Of a stretch of 64,000 nt of DNA, positions 53,667 through 64,000 are shown one piece after another. Position 1 is the first letter of the stretch. The number at the start of each line of letters is the position of its first letter. The stretch is from contig NC_066512.1 in the NCBI RefSeq assembly GCF_024679095.1, positions 13,611,536 to 13,675,535 on the forward strand, in the 5' to 3' direction. Below the pieces are notes generated by a model. The model had not been told where the DNA came from and did no database searches. It saw only the letters and a list, made by a program, of their open reading frames with translations. Origin of the DNA: Eriocheir sinensis. Taxonomy: Eukaryota > Arthropoda > Malacostraca > Decapoda > Varunidae. A program made the translations under genes and the position numbers.

Positions 53667-53795
53667 GAAACTGACCTCTCTTTCGGCCACCTCTTTTGAT
53701 TTTTTTTTTTAGGAGCAGCGAGTAGCGGGCTTTTTTATTATTGTTCCCTTTTTTGGGCCCTTGAGCTGTCTCCTTTGTTGTAAAAAAAAAAAAAA
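53667..53795 (+). mobile_element. A-tailed retroposon (copy A)
   Basis: Reference copy of the family: AAACTGACCTCTCTTTCGGC, CACCTCTTTTGATT, a T-run, AGGAGCAGCGAGTAGCGGGC, a T-rich middle, GGGCCCTTGAGCTGTCTCC, TTTGTTGT and a 14-base A tail. Related copies lie at 25,182-25,300 (-), 17,905-18,043 (-) and, truncated, at 3,951-3,992 (+). Presence on both strands and an A-rich end indicate retroposition. No tRNA promoter is visible, so it may be the 3' end of a longer LINE or SINE. Confidence 0.8.
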
Positions 53796-55122
53796 GAAGA
53801 TAGATTTACACTTATCAGAAAATACATCGTTCCATTCGTTTTTAGTTTTCCCCTCTAATACACCTGCGTGGAAAGCCTCAACAAGTGCGAAGCCTCGGTC
53901 ATCTCTGCATCAACAGGCGTGAAAAGGTAAAGAGAACACGAGGGAGCCGTCACACAATGGACAGGTTCCGTGTTGGCCTTGTTCTGCGGCCGTATCTCTG
54001 TATGCATAATGTTGCTTACTTGACTCTCTGACGCCTCTCGTGACCACGGCGTAAAAGCTCTCTGCACTGACCTGGTGGATTGGCTTAACCTGCGGAAGAA
54101 AATTAACTTGACTCTCGGGATTAAACAACTTCGTGAAAATTATATGTAACATTGAACTCAACTTAGTGATAACGTAATGAGGAAAGTCTTCGCTGATTAT
54201 GCAAAGTCGCTAACCACCGCCCTCTTTTCTTTTACGTCTTCGGCTACGCTTCCCAAAAATAAGGCTTGGGAGTAATCCTGTTTAAGTATGCACCGAGGAG
54301 GGGAGTGTTGGGGGTGGGGAGGGGTGTCCAGCGTGCGGAGGCGGAGGCAGCGGCGGTGGTGGCGGCGCCTGAACGAACGGGTCACCACCACCTTGAACTT
54401 GAATGTCGAGGGGGAGCGTGCGAGGGGTCGTGAAGGTCAGCGTGGAGGGCCGCCTCGGTGGGTCTTCCTTGAGTAATGCGTCTGGGGCTGTGTTGACAGG
54501 GGAGAGGCCTAACTATCGGCGTCATTATCATCATCATCATCATAGTAATCACCAACGTCATCATCAGCTCCCCTCTCTCGCCAAAGCCACTATTCGCTCC
54601 GGTTTTGAATAAAGTCTCGTCTGTCATGGTGTTGAATAAATCGGTGAAGTGGTGCGTGATTAAAAACATGAAAATATTAGTTTCCTTTGTGCATTAATCG
54701 GCTTTACTCTTATTATATACATAATTTTATTTTAAGAGACGGACTTAAAAATAAAATAAGTGGTGTGCTTTGAAGGTGTTAAGTGGGAGATCTTGGAGGC
54801 AAAGGCATTTAAGAAGAGGTGGAGGAGGAGGAGAAGGGGGAAGGGGGAGGGGAAAAAAATGTTAGGCCTCTGAACCTGCAGCTTATGGCGGCGGCGACTT
54901 TCAGGCGAGGGCCGGGCCGCCACGCCTCGTTGGTTTCATTCACGGGAGTTTTACGTTTTTTTCGTCGAGTGGCTGAGTGACGCGAGGGTCGGGCCCCGCC
55001 TCGCCTGGGTGACAGCGTGTCTACCTGGCCGTGTCAGGTGTTGGGGCGAGGGTTCTTGTGTGTCCCGAATGATTTGTTGAAGGAGATTTGTTCTTTTGTT
55101 CGTGGCATAGGTGGTTGACAGT
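53796..55122. other. unique DNA, no gene seen
   Basis: 53820-54290 is complex and non-repetitive. 54290-54480 is GC-rich. An ATC-triplet stretch lies at 54520-54545. 54660-54780 is AT-rich. 54880-55040 is CpG-rich. No exon signals combine convincingly. Confidence 0.5.
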
Positions 55123-55165
55123 TACATACATATACATACATACGTACATCATACATATGTCCATA
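55123..55165. repeat. decayed CATA tract
   Basis: ACATACATATACATACATACG with further interrupted CATA units, a decayed relative of the array at 3445-3610. Confidence 0.7.
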
Positions 55166-56632
55166 CGTGTATTTGTACATCTGTAGCTGCAGAACTGCAG
55201 CGTTTGGTAAACAAAAAGAGCGATTAAGTATGAATACAAGCATAAAAAAATTGTTCATAAATGAATAACAAAGTCATCGGATGAAATTTACGTAAGTTCA
55301 TTGCTCGTTACCTGAAATTCCTACGATAAATAAGCATCATAATGGTCTCGTGTCTCTTGGCCTGATCTCACCTCTGTCAGGTTAATTGTGCCTTATCAGA
55401 TTTTATTGTCTTCTTCTATTGCAAAGGCTTTGTTTTCATTTGATGCTCCAGTGTTTTCCGTCATCTTTCTCTTTATTTTTTTGTCGCATTTCTCTCCTTT
55501 CATTTCTCTCCCGTCTCTTTCATCACATACCTTCCTTCTACTTTGTTATTCATCCGCTGACCTAATTCAGAAAAGGTTCAGCTCTCTCCATTCCTCCTGT
55601 TCTCTTCCCCTCCCTCTGTTTATTCTCGCCCCTGTTTTCCTTTCTCTTCTCCTTCTTCATCATGATTTTCTTCTTCTTCTTATTATTCTTATTATTATTA
55701 CGGTATTATTATTATTCCTCCTCCTCCTCCTGCTATTTACACCCTTTTACCTCCTCGGTATTCGTCTTCCTTTTCCTTAAGTCCTTCCCAATTATCCCTC
55801 CCTCCCTCCTTCCCTCCTCTCCCTCCTCCGTCCTCGTTATTTCCTTTCCTTCCTCCCGTGCCTTCTTTTTCTCTCGTAAATTTAAAGGTGAATATCGCTG
55901 TGCTTATTCTTCCCTGTTTTTCAAGTGTATGTAATGCATTTATAATTTTTTAATTACTGGTTTTACTTATCTCCTCTTTGGGTGTACTGATAAATTTTGC
56001 CTTCCTTCTACTTGGGCCAGAGGAGTTGTAATTTATTATCAGTTTTCGTGGGTGGGAAGAACAGGGAAAATGGTTTTAATATATATTACGAGTATATGTC
56101 TGATTTTTTCATTAGTGTTCCTTTTCATACTCCTCACCTTCTTCATCCGACTCCTCTTCTTTCTCCTTCCTTCAAAACATCGTTAGGCATCTTCTCCCTT
56201 CGTGACGGCGTGGCGTGGGTGGTGCGCGGTGGGCGGCGGGGACGCGGCCGACCATGGGGGGTACTTTATGGGCATTGGCCGTTGGTGGTGGTGACGGGGG
56301 TGGTGGTGACGGTGTGGCGAAGGCTGTGGTGGGGGTGGCGGTGGCGGTGCGGGTGGCGGTGGTGGTGGCGGTGGCGGGAGGGCGATGTTCCGTAGATAAG
56401 CAAGACTGGAAGGACTGTTCGCTGAGAGGACAGGAAAAGTAACGGAGAGAGAAAGAGATAAAGCCGAAGCGGGAGAAAGAAATAAAGCAGAAACGAGAGA
56501 AAGAGATAAGAATAAGAGAAGACAGGAGCGAGGTGAGTCAGCAGGGTCAGCAGAACTAAAAGTAAAGTTAGCCGTGTAATCGTCCCCTTGCGTTGGTGCC
56601 TCAGAGTGATAACAGTGGTGGAGAGACTGGCC
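55166..56632. other. unique DNA with pyrimidine and GGT-rich tracts
   Basis: 55390-55910 is C/T-rich with TTA triplets at 55680-55715. 56200-56390 is a GGT/GGC-rich tract (GGTGGTGGTGACGGGGG) that yields Val/Gly/Arg frames. 56440-56530 is purine-rich. No supportable gene. Confidence 0.55.
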
Positions 56633-56983
56633 GGTATTACAAGACACTCTCACGTCTCACATCAGCAATTTCTAAAAGTCAAAGAGGGGGATCAATGGGG
56701 TTCTAATGAGCGTTTTTTTTAGGCTCACGGTACAGAAGAAGGGTCAAACTACCACCACTCCTGGAAATGCCCACAACTCCTACGAAAGCCTTGTCAAATA
56801 TGTGTTCTTGGGCGGCGAAATGTCTTATAGTACGTTCTAATGAGTGTTTCTTTAAGATCACGGCACAGAAGAAGGGTCACACTACCACCAGGGTCACAAA
56901 ACTACTCCTGGAAATGCCCACAACTCCTACGAAAGCCTTGTCAAATATGTGTTCTTGGGCGGCGAAATGTCTTGTAATACGAC
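56633..56983 (+). repeat. dispersed repeat, two tandem partial copies
   Basis: GTTCTAATGAG to GCGGCGAAATGTC appears twice, starting at 56700 and 56834 (134 bp apart). The first copy lacks about 16 bp (GGGTCACAAAACTAC region) present in the second. The block includes CACGG(T/C)ACAGAAGAAGG, GGAAATGCCCACAACTCC and ACGAAAGCC. A third copy is at 63,453-63,668 in the same orientation, with the same upstream segment (GGTATT at 56633 and 63453). Confidence 0.88.

Positions 56984-59281
<2,298 letters not shown>

Positions 59282-59325
<44 letters not shown>
59282..59325. repeat. (CT)n microsatellite
   Basis: Twenty-two CT units. Confidence 0.97.
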
Positions 59326-60001
<676 letters not shown>

Positions 60002-60206
60002 CTCCCCTCCCCTCCCCTCCGTAACGGCAGCCTCGGGAGAGAGTCATGCTTGTTCAACACACATAACAACTTCAGGGTCAAGATATTCAGACTGCGCCCA
60101 AAATAAATACTTGAGCCTCAAATTTACTCGAGACATATTTTACCACGGTCCAGCCACCTCCTGAGCCTCCCATGCATGTGGTCTTATCTACTGGTCTATA
60201 AACGAG

Positions 60207-60208
<2 letters not shown>

Positions 60209-60281
<73 letters not shown>

Positions 60282-60475
60282 AACCACCTTGAAAAAATGA
60301 ACAGTACTTAGGAAAGAAATTTTGCCAAGGTAAAGAGAATGAACCGCTACTTCGTCTCCTGTGCAGGCACGGAGTTGAACACCGAGGCAACGCGTGCTAA
60401 TAATATGTGTTATTGATCAAATTTAGCTTTACCTTGATATGTTCTTTGTTTACTTTCTCTAATCCACACCCACAC

Positions 60476-60528
<53 letters not shown>
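60209..60528. repeat. (GT)n ... (CA)n inverse pair
   Basis: GT at 60209-60278 (70 bp) and CA at 60479-60528 (50 bp), inverse to each other and 200 bp apart, so the single strand can fold on itself. Confidence 0.96.
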
Positions 60529-60530
<2 letters not shown>

Positions 60531-61115
60531 GCTGCAAGCTGCCAGGTGAGGGTGGCTTTCATGCTTTCTTTCTTTGTTTTTGTGCTCGCTAGATTTCCCT
60601 TTTTCTTCCTTTTATTATTTTATTTTGGATGAATCACAGTTTTATCTTCATCCTGCTGTGTGCGAGCGTATTAAGTCTGTTATTATTACGGCCATTGTCT
60701 TAGATTTTCTTCGCATTGCTTTTTATTTTCTAGTTTTTGTACTCGCGCAGAAAATTAATGGAGTATTGTCGTTTTGTAATTCTCGTTTTACAAGTTGGAA
60801 AGTTTTCTTGTTCACGCAGTGCTTTCTCTCAGTTAAATTTGCTTATTACGTTAGGTGAATGGAACCGGCTGCTTCTTCACCAGTTAATGGATACACCCCC
60901 TCGAAAAGTGAATAAAGAAAATCCCGCAATAATTGTATACGTAAAAATAACTCGACCAATTCACGTTTGCCATTTCATGTTTCGTTAGATTAAATTTAAA
61001 TTACATTATTCGCCTGCTCCTAAAAGTAGCTATTTGGAAAAAAGCCGATGTGACCAAATTTCGCGTCTGAAATTGTTCCGAGAAAGAAACAAATACAAAT
61101 TACACGACATAATAA

Positions 61116-61118
<3 letters not shown>
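60529..61118. other. AT-rich unique DNA
   Basis: Complex AT-rich DNA without simple repeats. Frames near 60574-60990 are hydrophobic or basic and unrecognised. No exon signals. Confidence 0.5.

Positions 61119-61185
<67 letters not shown>
61119..61185. repeat. (GA)n microsatellite
   Basis: Thirty-three GA units, the longest array in the GA-on-plus orientation. Confidence 0.98.
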
Positions 61186-61189
<4 letters not shown>

Positions 61190-61479
61190 TTAAATTGATC
61201 GAAGGAAAGTATTCGTCTTAAAAAAAGGAGAAAAATAAAAGTAACACCACTAGAAGAAAGAAGAAAGTAACAAAAAAACATCATGCAGGTTCCCTTAAAA
61301 GTGGAAGGGAAAATAGATGGAAAAAAAAGAAAGAAAAAAAGTGGAAGGCCGTCTGTGCAGCGCCGAAACATCCAGGTCGTGACTAAACAGCGTGAATTTA
61401 TACATTTTTCTTTATTTATACTTTTTTTATATTTTTCTTTATATATTTTCCTTTATTCTCTTTATACATGTTTTTTTTC

Positions 61480-61481
<2 letters not shown>

Positions 61482-61554
<73 letters not shown>
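61482..61554. repeat. (GT)n microsatellite
   Basis: Thirty-six GT units after a TTTAT-rich stretch (61395-61470). Confidence 0.98.
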
Positions 61555-61556
<2 letters not shown>

Positions 61557-61797
61557 TGGCCTTACAGACGAGGGATGAATGGGAAGTGGACGTCCAAAAG
61601 AGGCTCACGGTTGAATCAGTGGCTCGTTTTAGGGAAGGCTTGTGTAAATTTCGATTGTGTTATTCTCGTTGAAATACGTGAGTGGAATGTTTGCTTAAGC
61701 TTCTCTTTTGCGTGCTTTGGGAATTAGTGGGAAAGAAAAGGATGAAAAGATGGTAAAAATGCTGTGACTCTGTGTGTGTGGGTGTGGGTTGGTGGGT

Positions 61798-61801
<4 letters not shown>

Positions 61802-61837
<36 letters not shown>
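61802..61837. repeat. (GA)n microsatellite
   Basis: Eighteen GA units preceded by GTGTGTGGGTGTGGGTTGG. Confidence 0.97.
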
Positions 61838-61846
<9 letters not shown>

Positions 61847-62049
61847 CGAAAGATTAAGTAAACTAAGCATATAACATAGTCTGTTCTCGGTACTGACACG
61901 CGTGCTTTGTGGAGTAAATATTGTAGGTTCTTACATCAAGGTTTACATTTGATGGACTTAACGTTACTCTAAATATTACTTTCTTTATGATTTTGCTGAA
62001 GGTTTGGACTGAGGAAAAGATGTGCAAGAGTAGATTAGTTATATACCCA

Positions 62050-62052
<3 letters not shown>

Positions 62053-62137
<85 letters not shown>

Positions 62138-62274
62138 GGCACGCCTGGCACACACCCGTTAGCCAGCAAGCCGCCGCGACAGCCCCACCTCGCCACGCCC
62201 TCTCCGTGACACGCCTGCACACGCCCTGTTCCATCCCGCCTCGCTTGCACCACCTCCGTCGTTTTAGTCTAATG

Positions 62275-62338
<64 letters not shown>
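62053..62338. repeat. two (GT)n arrays
   Basis: GT at 62053-62136 and 62280-62338, flanking 140 bp of C- and CpG-rich unique DNA. Confidence 0.97.
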
Positions 62339-62339
<1 letters not shown>

Positions 62340-62888
62340 CTTCGTCTGCATGATGCCCCATGATTTTTTTTTTTTATCTTTTATGTCTGTGTCTGTCTGT
62401 GTGTCTGTGTCTGACTGTCTCTGTATTTTTTTCTTTCACAAATGTATCTATTTGTCTGTGTTTTGTTTTGTCGTCATCTATGTGTGTTTGTCTATGTGTT
62501 TGTTTTTCTGTGTATGTGGGTCTGTATTTCTTTTTCTTTTCTTTTTCTTTCCTTACCTTCCTTTCTTTTCTTCCTTCCTTCCTTTTTTCCTTCCTTCCTT
62601 CCTTCCTTCCTTGACTATTTTTCACATTCCTTCGTATTATTATTATTTTTTTCCTCCTAGTATTTGCCACAATGAGTAATACAAAATGTTTTATTGCGGT
62701 GCCTCCTCAGTAATAATTAATCAAATTGAAGCAACAGCTAACGTGAAACTCGAGATTTCTTTTTTTGCTTCTTTATCGCGTGCAGGTCATTAAATCACAC
62801 CTCGGGGAGACCAGGAGACCAAGAGACAATGATTTACAGCTACTGATCTACACGCACACACACAGGTGTCAGGTGGTGCCGGAGAAAG

Positions 62889-62891
<3 letters not shown>
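62339..62891. other. T/G-rich DNA with short (TTCC)n
   Basis: TGTCTG/TCTGTG-rich to 62530, TTCC repeats at 62571-62612, then mixed. No supportable exon. Confidence 0.6.
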
Positions 62892-62938
<47 letters not shown>

Positions 62939-63062
62939 CATTATACAGGTGGTCACTACAGTGTCGCTCACCTGAATCACTAATGAGTTCCGCGTTCTGG
63001 CCCTCCTCCTGTTTAGTGTGATTGGACAGGGGGAGGAGGAGGAGGAGGAGGAGGAGGAGGAG
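62892..63062. repeat. (CA)n and (GGA)n
   Basis: CA at 62892-62937 and GGA triplets at 63031-63062, separated by unique DNA. Confidence 0.95.
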
Positions 63063-63452
63063 TGTTGACTTCCCTGGACACCCTGGCATACTGACCAGAC
63101 TGGAGGAGGAGGTAGAATAAAAGAAAAAAAATACAAAGATGGTGAGATTGTTAAGGTAGGAGGGAGTCTGAATTCATTAGGAAGAAAACTGGAGCGGAGA
63201 TGTTGTATAGTACGTGAGTGTGCCGAGAGAGGAGGAAGAGGAGGAGGAAGAAAAAGGGAAGGAGTGGGAGAAGAAAATGTAAGTTGAGGTGAAAGAGGAG
63301 AACGCCAACTACGCAGAGGTGGTAAAGAACAAAAGGAGTGAAAGGAAGGTGTTCACAGGACGGCATATAGGGGGCGTCAGGGAGAGCAGCGCCCCCCTGA
63401 CACACACACACACACACTGGGAAGGAGGACGACTCTAGGAGGAACTTTGGTT
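63063..63452. other. purine-rich unique DNA
   Basis: G/A-rich to 63350, short (CA)n at 63401-63417. No supportable exon. Confidence 0.6.
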
Positions 63453-63668
63453 GGTATTGTCAGATGCTCCCACCCCTCACACCAACTATTTCCAAAGGCC
63501 GAGAAGGAGGTTAATCGAGTTCTAATGAGTGTTCTTTTAGGTTCACGGTACAGAAGAAGGCTCAGACTACCACCAGGATCATAAAAGTACCCCTGGAAAT
63601 GCCCTTAACTCTCACGAAAGACTAGTAAATTACGTGTTCTTGGGCGCAGAAATGTTTATAAATATGAC
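63453..63668 (+). repeat. dispersed repeat, third copy
   Basis: Matches 56,633-56,983 in order: GGTATT, CTCACACCAAC, GTTCTAATGAGTGTT, TTCACGGTACAGAAGAAGG, GACTACCACCAGGATCA, CCTGGAAATGCCC, CACGAAAGAC and GTTCTTGGGCG. It is more diverged than the two 56.7-kb copies are from each other and retains the segment deleted from the first of them. Confidence 0.85.
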
Positions 63669-64000
63669 CCTTTGCCCTGCGGAGTAACGAACCCTGGAGA
63701 CAATACGCGTCCCCAACCCAGCGACCCACCAACACGCCATTTGAAGAACATACACACAAATACACTCGCTCGCACGCATGAATATTCAGCGTGGAAAACT
63801 CACTCACTCACTCACTTGGCTATTCACGTACACAATGATACGCCAACACACGCAAACACCGGCACACTGGCACACTCTTGAACCCGAGACCTATATGTGT
63901 GTCTCTGGGTGTGTATGTGTTGCCATTGTGAGCAGAAACGTTGGGTAGAGTTAGTGAAGGTGGAACGTGGATACTGTTGTCATCTTTTTGGAAGTGTGTG
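63669..64000. other. CA-rich unique DNA to window end
   Basis: Degenerate ACAC/CACTCA-rich DNA from 63740 to 63880, then GTGT-rich. No gene supported. Confidence 0.6.

Noticed and set aside
56200..56395. Val/Gly/Arg-rich frame in a GGT tract
   Set aside because: Triplet-repeat translation; other frames and the other strand are equally open.

Overview
This window looks like intergenic or deep intronic DNA from an animal nuclear genome that is extremely rich in simple repeats. A decapod crustacean, probably a crab, is the best guess. The sequence shows very many long dinucleotide arrays (CT, GT, AT), decayed minisatellites, an arthropod-type TTAGG tract, tRNA-derived SINE-like heads, a short A-tailed retroposon family and two miniature inverted-repeat elements flanked by TTAA. 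The species assignment is inference from these traits. No bacterial operon, rRNA gene, CRISPR array, viral gene or recognisable transposase or reverse transcriptase was found.

No protein-coding gene can be called with confidence. Almost all long open frames are translations of repeats (Ser-Leu, Cys-Val, Thr-His, Arg-Glu, Lys-Glu-Gly-Arg) or of long pyrimidine- or purine-only tracts. The best gene-like signal is a GC- and CpG-rich block at about 22,920-23,640 that ends in a short open frame starting at 23,608 and running into a perfect GTGAGT donor. It could be the 5' end of a plus-strand gene whose next exons lie outside or far downstream. Weaker non-repetitive frames lie at 8,407-8,628, 9,633-9,856 and 51,011-51,805.

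Layout. 0-5 kb: tRNA-like SINE head, (AT)n, and a diverged ~360-450 bp tandem duplication. 5-13 kb: GT/GA compound arrays, a decayed 70-bp tandem series, a 66-bp inverted pair 1.6 kb apart, a second SINE-like head and a decayed 60-bp minisatellite in GC-rich DNA. 13-18 kb: nested pyrimidine tandem repeat, three long CT arrays, and two TTAA-flanked MITE-like elements 1.8 kb apart. 18-26 kb: mixed purine and pyrimidine DNA with duplications, the candidate 5' exon, and copies of the A-tailed retroposon. 26-36 kb: minisatellites of exactly 59 bp (five units) and 129 bp (three units), then pyrimidine-rich DNA. 36-38 kb: CpG-rich block. 38-49 kb: the densest microsatellite zone, including CT arrays of 320 and 273 bp, a TTCC array of about 760 bp and a three-unit higher-order repeat of [unique 55 bp + (CT)n]. 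49-64 kb: AC-rich strand-skewed DNA, a 171-bp CA array, further retroposon copies and a dispersed repeat family with copies at 56.7 and 63.5 kb.

Two window-wide patterns stand out. All fifteen CT/GA arrays longer than about 80 bp carry CT on the + strand, while every GA-oriented array is shorter. Several microsatellites are also embedded in, or copied together with, unique flanking sequence, so part of the SSR load appears to have spread by duplication or as part of mobile elements. Boundaries were read by eye; percent identities and copy numbers outside the window were not computed.
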